Below are positions 18,873-27,577 of a stretch of 64,000 bases of DNA, piece after piece. The notes under the pieces were generated by a model, which did not search any database, was not told where the DNA came from, and saw nothing but the letters and a program-made list of their open reading frames with translations. Made by a program: the position numbers and the translations under genes. Source of the stretch: Photobacterium pectinilyticum (GTDB lineage: Bacteria; Pseudomonadota; Gammaproteobacteria; Enterobacterales; Vibrionaceae); NCBI RefSeq assembly GCF_024357955.1, contig NZ_JANEYT010000011.1, positions 1-64,000 of the forward strand, read 5' to 3'. Numbering within the stretch: position 1 is the first letter of the stretch; every line of letters begins with the position of its first letter.

Positions 18873-20255
18873 ATGTTGAGAAATATGGTGATTGCGGTCT
18901 CTTTGTTCTGCCTTACTTCTTGTGGGGTGGTGTACCAAGGAGTTCAAAGTGGGATGACTTCGGTTAATGAGTCGCAGATGCTGCGTCAGGGCCGTTACGG
19001 CTCGTTAACCGAGCAAGAACTTGAATGGGCGCAAATTGCTTGGACTTATGTTGAAAACAACACCAACCTCACTACCGGGTTGGTGAATGCGCTCGATAAC
19101 TACCCAACGACTAACCTTTCGAATTTGGCCGACTACCTTATCGCCTTGATAGCTGCACGGGAATTTGGGTTTATCACCAGCAAGGAGCACGATGAGCGAT
19201 TAACATTAGTGCTCTCGTTTCTTAATGAAATGCCTTTGGGGCTGACTGGTGTGCCGAATAAGGTCTATAGCACCAGTACCAGAATGATGGTTGATTATGC
19301 TAATCAGCCGGGTGAACTCGGCTGGTCCTCGATTGATATTGGTCGGTTACTTATCGCTCTGGCGATGGTCAAGCAGCGTAACCCTGAATTTTCTGAGTAT
19401 GTAGATAAAGCGGTGCTGCGCTGGAACTTCTGTGAATTAGTGACCGAAGAGGGTGAACTGTATGGGGCGGCGATCAATGACGGTAATGTCCACCGCTATA
19501 AAGAAGGGCGGCTGGGTGTCGAAGAGTATACCGCCTATGGTTATCTTGATTGGCAAATCGTACCTGAAAAGGCAATGATGCTAGATCCGTACGAAGTGGT
19601 GACGATAAACGGTATCGACTTGTTGTTCGATGGCCGTGATCCTCGTGATTACGATGTGCTACGTCCGGTCTATAGTACACCGTACCTATTACTTGGTCTG
19701 GAATTTAACTGGGATGGTATTGACGATCGACGCTCATCCGACTCTGATCACACTAATGAGGTATTGGCGGCCATGGCAGATTCTGTCTACCGTATTCAGG
19801 AGTCTCGCTGGGACGTTGATCGTATCTATACTGCTCGGGGAGAGCATGTCGTCAGCGGCGAACCTTATTTTCTCTACGACGCTATCTATGCGTTGGGTAC
19901 GCCGTGGATCTCGGTGGCGGAAGACGGCAGTGATCATGATGAAAAAGCGCTGGTGTCCACCCGAGTCGCTTTTCAAATGTGGGCTCTCTGGAAAACTGAT
20001 TATACCGATCGCTTGTTGACTCTCGTGCGTGAGCTATATGATCCCGATCGTGGTTGGTATGAAGGACGCTATGAGCTGACAAGTAGTTATGAAAAGAGCA
20101 TTTCATTGCAAACCAATGCAGGTGTACTCGAAGCATTGCTCTACAAAGCCAATGGCAAGTTGTATCAACCAAGAAAAGCCCGTGAATACCGTGATGTCCA
20201 GTTTGACTCTCGTTTTTACCACCCACAAAAATGCTTGGTGGAGACATTCAGATGA
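18873..20255 (+). CDS. DUF3131 lipoprotein (third paralogue)
   Basis: 460 residues. Lipobox LTSCGV near residue 17, then the DUF3131 domain with more divergent motifs: TTGLVNALDNYPT, NKVYSTSTRMMVDYANQP, EGRLGVEEYTAYG, and GWYEGRYELTSS..LQTNAGVLEALL. The WD dyad seen in the other two (MWDTASY, WWDSASY) is changed here to NLADYL, so if that acidic residue is catalytic, this copy could be a binding or structural version. AAAGGAA precedes the ATG. Its stop overlaps the next start (ATGA). Confidence 0.8.
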   Translation: MLRNMVIAVSLFCLTSCGVVYQGVQSGMTSVNESQMLRQGRYGSLTEQELEWAQIAWTYVENNTNLTTGLVNALDNYPTTNLSNLADYLIALIAAREFGFITSKEHDERLTLVLSFLNEMPLGLTGVPNKVYSTSTRMMVDYANQPGELGWSSIDIGRLLIALAMVKQRNPEFSEYVDKAVLRWNFCELVTEEGELYGAAINDGNVHRYKEGRLGVEEYTAYGYLDWQIVPEKAMMLDPYEVVTINGIDLLFDGRDPRDYDVLRPVYSTPYLLLGLEFNWDGIDDRRSSDSDHTNEVLAAMADSVYRIQESRWDVDRIYTARGEHVVSGEPYFLYDAIYALGTPWISVAEDGSDHDEKALVSTRVAFQMWALWKTDYTDRLLTLVRELYDPDRGWYEGRYELTSSYEKSISLQTNAGVLEALLYKANGKLYQPRKAREYRDVQFDSRFYHPQKCLVETFR

Positions 20256-21472
20256 GAAAATTATATCGGTTTGTGATAGCTGTGAGTTTGTTTGTCCTAT
20301 TGCCAATACAGGTTAACGCTGCTGCGGTTGATGTAGAGTTAAATTACTATTCCAAAGCGAGTCACTTGGTCAATTCTGGACGTTATCAGCAAGCTTCAAA
20401 GCAGTGGCACCGGTTAACGATTTTGTTTTTGAGTTCAGAAGCCAAACTTGGGCGAAAGAAAATGTGGCAATATGCAGGCCTTTCTGAGGCGCTGGCTGCC
20501 ATTTCTGCCGATATGGCCAACGATGCTATGGCTTATCAATATTGGGCTGATAGTACCCGATACTTGATGACAGGAGGCACTAACTGGAAACAGATGAAGA
20601 AGAAACTTCATCGGCGCTACGAGCATGCCAACACCTTGCTTTCCACCCAGCTTCAAGTTGCTGATTTGGCCGCAAGTATTGATAGCGAGTGGGAAAATGA
20701 GCTGGCAGTGTTACAAACGTGGGATGAGAAACTGTCAATATTCCGCTTTGAAAGCCCGAAGCTGGGGTTAGCCGATAGGCAAGAGAAGGTTGCAAGTAAC
20801 CAGCCATTGAACACCCGACCTACAGTGATCCCGGCTTATCAACCCCCGCAGGGAGGAAAGAAGTTAAGTGGGTTGAACACCTCTTACAGTAAAGAGCAGC
20901 ATGTTCTGCCAACAGGAGAGCAAAACGTGGTGCCCACTAAGAATGCGTCTTCCTTAGAGGGTGACTCTGAAGAAACCGTTTCCCAAGCGATAGGGGCTGA
21001 CTCAAGCAGTAGGACGATTCAACCGTCTGCGGAGTCATCGGTAAGCCGTCATTTAGTTGTCTCGGGTGCTGAAGTTAAGCTGGATACTGCGCCGGTGATG
21101 AGTAAAGGGATAGATATATCAGGGGCAAGCTCAGTAAAAGTGACGCAATCCCCTGATCCCCAAAAAACTCAAATGTTATCTGAGACAGTCCCTGTTACTG
21201 TGCCGCTCACTGAGCCTGTTATAGAAATAAAAGAACCTGAAGTCCCCCCACCTGTTGATGCCTCAGGTAGGGTGATCGTTACTCCTCTTGAAGCAATTGA
21301 GTACGAGGAGCAAGATTTAAAGCAAATGGCAACGCCGAACAAGCAGAGTCATAATCATCAGTTAGACATTAAGTCGGAACAAATGACTTTTCCCTCTGGA
21401 CATTTTGAACAACCTGAAAAACACACGGTTGCCCCTTTGCAGCGTAGAAGTTTTGCTCCTATTTCTCAGTAA
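20252..21472 (+). CDS. Secreted helical protein with long disordered tail, end of polysaccharide operon
   Basis: 406 residues from the ATG at 20252, which overlaps the previous stop as ATGA; an in-frame ATG at 20231 is less likely because the signal peptide begins at MRKLYRFVIAVSLFVLL. After the signal (cleaved near VNAA), residues about 28-150 are helical and TPR-like (SKASHLVNSGRYQQASKQW). The remaining 250 residues are rich in Pro, Ser, Thr and Glu with no clear fold. Not recognised as a known family. By position it could be a periplasmic scaffold for the synthase and DUF3131 proteins. Confidence 0.65.
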   Translation: MRKLYRFVIAVSLFVLLPIQVNAAAVDVELNYYSKASHLVNSGRYQQASKQWHRLTILFLSSEAKLGRKKMWQYAGLSEALAAISADMANDAMAYQYWADSTRYLMTGGTNWKQMKKKLHRRYEHANTLLSTQLQVADLAASIDSEWENELAVLQTWDEKLSIFRFESPKLGLADRQEKVASNQPLNTRPTVIPAYQPPQGGKKLSGLNTSYSKEQHVLPTGEQNVVPTKNASSLEGDSEETVSQAIGADSSSRTIQPSAESSVSRHLVVSGAEVKLDTAPVMSKGIDISGASSVKVTQSPDPQKTQMLSETVPVTVPLTEPVIEIKEPEVPPPVDASGRVIVTPLEAIEYEEQDLKQMATPNKQSHNHQLDIKSEQMTFPSGHFEQPEKHTVAPLQRRSFAPISQ

Positions 21473-21714
21473 ATATTTCCAGCATGACGCACACTAAAAC
21501 AGGTTTGCGTGGTTATACCAACCTGTCGTTTGAAGCTATAGGAGCATAGGTACGAGTAAATGTTCACTTTGTGATATATAGCACCTCAAACCCATGCCTT
21601 TAATGCAATTGATTGCGTAAAAAATTTGTCATTGTTATTTCCGTTACTAAGCTTTATTTAAGCCCTGTTGTCGTTGTGGGTGAGTACTTAAGGAGTAACT
21701 AAGAGGGTTTAGCA

Positions 21715-22992
21715 ATGACAGCATCAGATAAAATTGTTCAACAAGCTTTTAATGGCGCCAGTGATTTTTTTGATTTAACGGAAAAGCAGCATCAAAAGCG
21801 ATTATTACAACTGGCCAACACCTTATATTGTTTAACGGATATTTCCACGACGTATTATCAGCAGCTGGCATCTTCAGACAATTGCCCTCTTGAGTTTCGC
21901 CTAGCCGTTAAATTAGTTGAGTCCAAACGTTATGTTCTCAAATTAAAACGGCCATTAATGGTTGCTGTCGTTTTCGCCATGTGGGGAGAGCATAACCGGT
22001 TAAATGAAAAAACATCGCTGAATCCGAATGGTGAAGATTCGCTACGGATGAAAATTGACCAGTTAAATTGGATCGTTCAAGGATCTGTTGTGGACTGGCA
22101 TTTGTATCCGGTTGACGATGGTTGCCCACATAATAGTGCGGGTATTGCAGAGCATATTCTCGAAAATCATCCGGATAAAGAGAAAGTTTCAGTGTTGCGC
22201 CTTGCTGATGCATTACCTGTGTCTTCTGGACCATTGAAGAACTTGGCATCGGCGGATGACTCTCGTAAAGGTGGGGCAATTATTTTGGGTTGTCAGCAAG
22301 CGATGGCCGACAGAGCAGACTGTGTTATGTATACCGATGCGGATAATTCGGTGCATTTAGGCCAGTTGGGCTTATTGCTTAAACCTTACGTCTCGGAAAA
22401 CGCTAAAGTCGTCTTGGGTAACCGCAAGCATCCAGATTCAATTTTAGTGAAGCAAGAAGAGCGATGGGGGGTTGGCATTAAAACATTACGTCACATGCAG
22501 AGAATGATTGGCCGGGCAATTTTCAGTAATAACATTAAAGATACCCAGGCGGCATTTAAGTTATATGATCGTGATGTCATTAGATATATTCTCGCTAAGC
22601 CGTCGGTCTATGATTTTTCATTTGATACTGATTGGATCTTTGCTGCAATGAAGGGTGAATATCCGTTGCTAACAGTACCATTTGCCTTTATTGATTCTGA
22701 TGCGGAATCAGCATCAATAACACAGGGGCCAATGACGACTTGGTATACTTTATTGAGTGGTTTGGCGATCGCTGCAAAGGCGAGAGATATCGATCATAAC
22801 CATGAGATGGTTAGGATTTTTGAGGACCATATCCATAGCCATGAAGATCTTGAGCTAATTATTGATATCTTACCTGAGCAACTTAAGGATATTGAAGAGG
22901 TGGATATCGGTGATCCACTGATTTTTGCCCCGCGTGAAATCGAACATTGGTTGGTCGAACAGAAGCAGGCCGCTCTGGAAAGTATTTCTTAA
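21715..22992 (+). CDS. Soluble family 2 glycosyltransferase (DPM1-like fold)
   Basis: 425 residues, no membrane spans or signal. The central part shows GT-A landmarks: YPVDDGCPHNS, YTDADNS with D208 and D210 (DxD), a GNRKHPDS loop, and DTQAAFKLYDRDV, which resembles the DTQ-GFKL stretch of dolichol-phosphate-mannose synthase-like enzymes. It has an N-terminal helical extension of about 75 residues and an acidic C-terminal region. It is separated from the operon by 242 bp and so may have its own promoter, but a strong hairpin at 23032 closes the whole block. Probably adds a sugar to a lipid or the polymer in the cytosol; substrate unknown. Confidence 0.75.
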   Translation: MTASDKIVQQAFNGASDFFDLTEKQHQKRLLQLANTLYCLTDISTTYYQQLASSDNCPLEFRLAVKLVESKRYVLKLKRPLMVAVVFAMWGEHNRLNEKTSLNPNGEDSLRMKIDQLNWIVQGSVVDWHLYPVDDGCPHNSAGIAEHILENHPDKEKVSVLRLADALPVSSGPLKNLASADDSRKGGAIILGCQQAMADRADCVMYTDADNSVHLGQLGLLLKPYVSENAKVVLGNRKHPDSILVKQEERWGVGIKTLRHMQRMIGRAIFSNNIKDTQAAFKLYDRDVIRYILAKPSVYDFSFDTDWIFAAMKGEYPLLTVPFAFIDSDAESASITQGPMTTWYTLLSGLAIAAKARDIDHNHEMVRIFEDHIHSHEDLELIIDILPEQLKDIEEVDIGDPLIFAPREIEHWLVEQKQAALESIS

Positions 22993-23031
22993 CTCAATAT
23001 CACAGGGTAATTATCAATCCGGTGTACTAGA

Positions 23032-23066
23032 AAAGCCCAAACTGTGCGTTAGCTGGTTTGGGCTTT
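23032..23066 (+). terminator. Terminator after the soluble glycosyltransferase
   Basis: Eleven-base arms AAAGCCCAAAC / GTTTGGGCTTT with a 13-base loop, ending in TTTAT. It can also serve the convergent gene from the other side. A perfect ATCATTG-GT-CAATGAT palindrome follows at 23067-23082. Confidence 0.7.
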
Positions 23067-23080
23067 ATCATTGGTCAATG

Positions 23081-23128
23081 ATACCAACCTACATAAATAT
23101 TTGATCAACTACTTATCCAGATTGGTAT
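23081..23128 (-). repeat. 48-bp palindromic dispersed repeat, copy 1
   Basis: On the minus strand it begins ATACCAATCTGGATAAGTAG, has TTGATCAA in the centre and ends GTAGGTTGGTAT. Near-palindromic over its whole length with ATACCAA ends. The end base at 23128 is the last base of the TAA stop of the oxidoreductase gene. Matches copies at 38676 and 56022. Confidence 0.85.
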
Positions 23129-25986
23129 TAGACTGCTGCCTCATCGACAAGATAGAGAATTGATTGGTACGGAATACCGCTATGGTGTGACAAGCCGATC
23201 TCACATGTCCGGCTGTTGCTGAACCCCCGGGTGCAGCCTGGCGGTACTTGCTGTTTGAGCGGCGCAACGGCGGCTTGATTAAGTTCAGGGGTCGTAAATC
23301 CTTTGTCACCCGCCCAGCCACAGCACTGGATATGTTCTGGCAGGATGACATCTTCAGCGCAAGCTTTTGCCAGAGAGAGCATATCGGATTCTAGCCCCAT
23401 TCGGCGTGAACTACAGGTTACGTGCAGCATGACGGTTTCTTGAACAGGCGATAGAGTGAGGTGTGGCAGCAAGTGGTGTGACACAAAGCCAACCGGTTCG
23501 AGTATGTTCAATGGTTTGCTGACATTTTCAATGCTGCGTTTGGCACAAGGGCTAGTATCCATTAACACCGGATATGTGCCTTGCTCGCTGGCCTGCCACA
23601 GCAAGCCTTCTAACTCTTGTGCTTTTTGTGTGGCAATATCATTCATGCCTTTGCTGTTATAGGGCATACCGCAACATTGGCTATTGAGTTTTTCTGGGAT
23701 GATCACCTCGAAGCCTGCTTTTTTCAGTAAGGACAGCGTCACTTCTGTTAACGGACGTTGATCTTTGGCTGAATCCTGCTGTCCCATGGTGCGACTGGCA
23801 CAAGAGGGGACGTAGACAACCTTTTTCGTCGAAGCTATCGGTGGCTGGTTGTTATCTGAATTTCCAGTAGCCAGTACTGTAGTACCTATTTTATGTGGGT
23901 TTGATGTGGGGATCTCTGGCATCCAAATTGGTGTTGCGCCACCGGTGATTTTACGTAGGCTATCGGTAATCGTTGCTACTACTTTGTCTCCGACGATCTT
24001 GCGGGCAATTTGATTGCTCTTAAGGCCAGCCTTGACCATGTTAGTCGTGGCGCCAAAGTGATCGGCAGTCCAGCGGGCGATAGGGGTAAAGCGTTGGTAT
24101 TTTTCGATACGGAGTTTCTTAATAAGCTCGCCAGTATTGATCCCTACAGGACAACGGTCGGCACAAAGCCCAGTTGCCGCACAGGTATCTATGCCTTGAT
24201 ACTCAAACACAGTCTTCAATTCGTCAACCGGTGGTCGTTGGCTGTTACCAGCCAGATATTGACGTTCGCGATATTGCAACTCGCGGTATAATACGATTCG
24301 CTGACGCGGAGAGAGGGTGAGTGTCCGAGACGGGCAGACCGGTTCACAAAACCCACATTCTATACAGCGATCAACGATTTCATCAGCCGCTGGCATTGGT
24401 TTGAGGTTAGAAACATGCGCCCGCTCATCATCATTGATGATCACCCCTGGGTTCAATAGCCTTTCAGGGTCGAACAGGGTTTTGATTTGCTTCATCAAGG
24501 TATAGCCGTCGTTGCCCCATTCCAGTTCAACATATGGAGCCATGTTACGGCCCGTGCCGTGCTCCGCTTTGAGCGATCCTTGATATTTGACCGCCACTAG
24601 CTCGGCGACGTCATCCATAAAGCTGCCGTAACGATTGATTTCTGATTGCTCATCAAACCCTTGGGTGAAAACGAAATGCAGATTTCCTTCCAGAGCATGG
24701 CCGAAAATAATTGCTTCGTTGTAATGGTACTTATCGAACAGTTGTTGCAGCTCTCTAACGCCCATTGCAAGGTGCTCAACAGGAAACGCGACATCTTCAA
24801 TGATCACCGTGGTACCGGTTTCCCGGACAGCACCGACAGCAGGAAACATACCTTTGCGGATAGCCCATAGACTCGCAACGGTATTGGCGTCAGTGGTAAA
24901 TGGCGTGGAGTGGGTAACGGTAAAGTCAGCCAACGATGCCATAACCTCAAGGCACTGTTGTTCAAGTTGGTGGCTGCAACTGGAGCGGGTTTCAACGAGC
25001 AGTGCAGCCGATTCAAGATCAAGAGCTTGAATATAATCAGGCATTCCCGGCTTATCGGCGACAGAACGCAACGCTCGGCCATCCATCATTTCGACAGCTG
25101 ACACATTTGTTTTGGCAATTATCGAGACCACCTGACTGGCCGTTTCGATATCTTGGAAAACCAAAAGGGCAGAGGCTTTATGCGGATGTTCGATAACAGT
25201 GTTATAAGTAATATCGGCAATAAAGCCCAAGGTACCTTCAGACCCAATCATCAGACGTTCAATGACATCTACTGGGTCGTGATAGTCAACCAGAGCGTTG
25301 AGAGCGTAACCTGTGGTATTTTTTAGCCGATACTTGTGACGGATTTTTTCGGACAATTTGGTGTTGCGCTGGGTTGCCTGTATAAGCTCAGTTAAGCCAC
25401 TAATCAGATCTGGCCGGTTGACTTTGAATGCGCTAATACTCTCTTCGCTGCCCGTATCGAGCACAGTACCGTCAGTAAAGACAATGGTCATGCTATCGAC
25501 GGTTTGATAGGAATTTTGCGCGGTACCGCAGCACATGCCGCTGGCATTATTGGCTGCGATACCGCCGATCTTACAGGTGTTGATTGACGCTGGATCTGGG
25601 CCTATTTTCCGTTGGTACGGGCCAAGGTAGCGATTGGCATCAGCACCAATAACGCCGGGCTGCAAGCGGATTTTTTTTCCTTGATCAAGAACAGTGTGTC
25701 CGCGCCAGTCATCTGTCAGGGTGATGAGCACAGAATCAGATATGGCTTGGCCTGATAAGCTGGTTCCTGCTGCGCGAAACGTGAAAGGCACATCCAATTG
25801 ACGGCAAGTTTGAATGGTGAAAATGACTTCATCTAAATGATTCAGGCGCAGAATGAGCTCAGGGATCAGGCGGTAGAAACTCGCATCGGTGCCATAAGCA
25901 AGGCGCTTGGCTTCTTCTGTGATGATCCGCTCTTTATCGATCTTGGTCGCGAGTAGGGCTTCTAGCTGTTGATATCTGTTTTCCAT
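23128..25986 (-). CDS. FAD-binding and Fe-S-binding oxidoreductase, D-lactate dehydrogenase (Dld-II)-like
   Basis: 952 residues from the ATG at 25986 (AGGA 6 bases upstream); the frame runs open to 26157 but that extension looks unstructured. The N-terminal FAD_binding_4/FAD-oxidase C domains contain FTFRAAGTSLSGQA, IGGIAANNASGMCCG and EHGTGRNMAPYVE. A ferredoxin-like part follows with CIECGFCEPVCPSR and CAATGLCADRCPVG, then two CCG domains (SQCCGMPYNSKG and QCCGWAGDKGF). This build matches the large respiratory D-lactate or 2-hydroxyacid dehydrogenases that pass electrons to quinones. No lactate permease is adjacent. The gene stands alone, converging on the polysaccharide block. Confidence 0.85.
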   Translation of the reverse strand: MENRYQQLEALLATKIDKERIITEEAKRLAYGTDASFYRLIPELILRLNHLDEVIFTIQTCRQLDVPFTFRAAGTSLSGQAISDSVLITLTDDWRGHTVLDQGKKIRLQPGVIGADANRYLGPYQRKIGPDPASINTCKIGGIAANNASGMCCGTAQNSYQTVDSMTIVFTDGTVLDTGSEESISAFKVNRPDLISGLTELIQATQRNTKLSEKIRHKYRLKNTTGYALNALVDYHDPVDVIERLMIGSEGTLGFIADITYNTVIEHPHKASALLVFQDIETASQVVSIIAKTNVSAVEMMDGRALRSVADKPGMPDYIQALDLESAALLVETRSSCSHQLEQQCLEVMASLADFTVTHSTPFTTDANTVASLWAIRKGMFPAVGAVRETGTTVIIEDVAFPVEHLAMGVRELQQLFDKYHYNEAIIFGHALEGNLHFVFTQGFDEQSEINRYGSFMDDVAELVAVKYQGSLKAEHGTGRNMAPYVELEWGNDGYTLMKQIKTLFDPERLLNPGVIINDDERAHVSNLKPMPAADEIVDRCIECGFCEPVCPSRTLTLSPRQRIVLYRELQYRERQYLAGNSQRPPVDELKTVFEYQGIDTCAATGLCADRCPVGINTGELIKKLRIEKYQRFTPIARWTADHFGATTNMVKAGLKSNQIARKIVGDKVVATITDSLRKITGGATPIWMPEIPTSNPHKIGTTVLATGNSDNNQPPIASTKKVVYVPSCASRTMGQQDSAKDQRPLTEVTLSLLKKAGFEVIIPEKLNSQCCGMPYNSKGMNDIATQKAQELEGLLWQASEQGTYPVLMDTSPCAKRSIENVSKPLNILEPVGFVSHHLLPHLTLSPVQETVMLHVTCSSRRMGLESDMLSLAKACAEDVILPEHIQCCGWAGDKGFTTPELNQAAVAPLKQQVPPGCTRGFSNSRTCEIGLSHHSGIPYQSILYLVDEAAV

Positions 25987-26323
25987 TGCCAATCCTACAT
26001 CAGTCAGTGGTACTGAATGGTTTAATGCTTTGTTTATATTACTGTTACCAATCACTATTGTTGGAATGTTAGGTTGGGATTGAGAGTTAGCGCTATAAAT
26101 TATTTTATTCGTTGTACTTGCTGTGTGTGCATTTGATAACCGTTTTGTTAACCTCATTGAAGACGTTTAAGGTTTGGTGAGCCGTACTGGGTATCTATGT
26201 TGTCTATCCCTATACTCGCTAACTTTCGCAAAAAATTAAGCTGCTGATTGAGCACGTCAGAGCCCGCTACCTTGCTATTAAGCATGTCTTCTAGCAGGCT
26301 ACTTGCTTTGTAAGGAGGTGAGT

Positions 26324-26680
26324 TTAGTCAAATAAGATGCTGGTATAATCTGCCAATTGCTCTTCAGAGAATCGGTCGACAAAACAAGCTTTTTGTTCAG
26401 AGTCGCAATACACCTTATTGCTGAACGAATAGCGGGTGGTGTCGAAGTTATTGCTACCCACTCTGTTGATCAATTCCATCATGTTGTCTTGAGCTTGCTG
26501 GCCCAAGAATTCTTTGGTAAAGCCCATCGAAATCCCGTAACTATCGACACAGAACCCTGCTTGTCGATCGCAAAGCACGCCTTTATCTGGGGAGAAGAGC
26601 GGCTCGTGCATGGTGTGTTGTGCCCCAAACGATGACGGGCTAGCGAACAATAAACTGAGTGAAAGCAGAAGTGGTTTCAT
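26324..26680 (-). CDS. Small secreted YcgJ / Fels-1 prophage protein-like family
   Basis: 118 residues from the ATG at 26680 (AAGG eight bases ahead); a GTG at 26689 overlaps the ribosome-binding site and is unlikely. Signal peptide MKPLLLSLSLLFASPSSFGA, then a short domain with four Cys arranged as GVLCDRQAGFCVDS and KVYCDSEQKACFVDRF, which fits two disulfides. The pattern, including GISMGFT and the central LGQQAQ, recalls the YcgJ/Fels-1 protein-like family. Role unknown. Despite the family name nothing else here is phage-like. The 340-bp gap between this gene and the next one downstream (25987-26323) shows no other gene. Confidence 0.65.
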   Translation of the reverse strand: MKPLLLSLSLLFASPSSFGAQHTMHEPLFSPDKGVLCDRQAGFCVDSYGISMGFTKEFLGQQAQDNMMELINRVGSNNFDTTRYSFSNKVYCDSEQKACFVDRFSEEQLADYTSILFD

Positions 26681-26879
26681 GACGGGCACCTTGCCGTAAT
26701 GGGTTTCAACTAGTATTGCTCAGAAGCGACCAATACCCAAGTTGCAGTTTGTATTCCCAAATAGTTTATTTTTATTACAAAGCCATACAGATTTCTTGGT
26801 CATATTTTTGCGATGGTTGGCAGAAAGTTGCTTTTTAACACAATATTATATTCTAAAACTGTTTCTACTAAGGTCAGCT

Positions 26880-27266
26880 ATGAATTGGTATATCCACGTA
26901 TTGAAAAAATATGCCGTATTTAAAGGTCGGGCGAGACGCCAAGAGTATTGGTATTTCTTCTTGTTTAACATCATTATCAGTATCGCTTTGTCGATGATTG
27001 ATTCGGCCTTGGGTAACCCCGGTGCAGGAGAAGGTGCTGGGATTATCGGTACGATTTACTCCCTTGCTATACTTATCCCGAGTATCGCGGTTGGTGTGCG
27101 ACGTCTGCATGATACTGGCCGTACCGGCTGGTGGATGTTGATTGGTTTGATCCCGTTAATCGGTGTCTTAGTACTGCTGTATTTCTTTGTGCTGGATAGC
27201 CAACCAGCGGTTAACGAATATGGCCCTAACCCGAAAGATCCCTCTTCGATAAACCTTTCGATGTAA
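26880..27266 (+). CDS. DUF805 inner-membrane protein
   Basis: 128 residues from the ATG at 26880 behind AAGG; the open frame upstream to 26742 is AT-rich and unlike protein. DUF805 landmarks: FKGRARRQEYWYFFLFN at the start, several membrane spans, GVRRLHDTGRTGWW and a C-terminal GPNPKDPS tail. Found widely in bacteria, function not established. No operon partner. Confidence 0.85.
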   Translation: MNWYIHVLKKYAVFKGRARRQEYWYFFLFNIIISIALSMIDSALGNPGAGEGAGIIGTIYSLAILIPSIAVGVRRLHDTGRTGWWMLIGLIPLIGVLVLLYFFVLDSQPAVNEYGPNPKDPSSINLSM

Positions 27267-27273
27267 ATTTGAT

Positions 27274-27304
27274 GTGGTAGCCGGGTAAGGTTTCAGGCTG
27301 CCAC
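27274..27304 (+). terminator. Weak hairpin after the DUF805 gene
   Basis: Arms GTGGTAGCC / GGCTGCCAC (one G-U pair) with a 13-base loop, followed by AATCTT. No clear U-run, so termination is uncertain. Confidence 0.4.
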
Positions 27305-27577
27305 AATCTTATGGGACTGTATTATTTTTAAGAACTGATACAGGTTTCTTGCATCTGAAATACAGGGTATTTAAGACTAAAGCCAATTCATTTAATAGTT
27401 TAGGCCGTTATGGCTTTTAAACGACATTCCGAAGTAATCCTCTAACTATTCTACAATTAAACCCGACATTTAGTGATTTTGTCTGGATTACATGTGTTTT
27501 CCAGGTGGTGGTAAATCTCTTACAACATATTGGTTGGCTATAAATTTAAGTGATACCACAGCGTTACGTGGAGTAGC
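27305..27577. other. AT-rich intergenic stretch with no gene seen
   Basis: Part of a 311-bp gap between the DUF805 gene and the Asp-rich secreted protein. No small frame with a convincing ribosome-binding site was seen. It probably holds the promoter of the gene at 27578. Confidence 0.4.

Noticed and set aside
23128-26157. Long N-terminal extension of the oxidoreductase
   Set aside because: The first 57 residues look unstructured, and the ATG at 25986 has a good RBS and gives the usual family length.
26324-26680. Prophage remnant suggested by the Fels-1 family name
   Set aside because: The family is widespread on chromosomes and no phage gene or attachment site is near.
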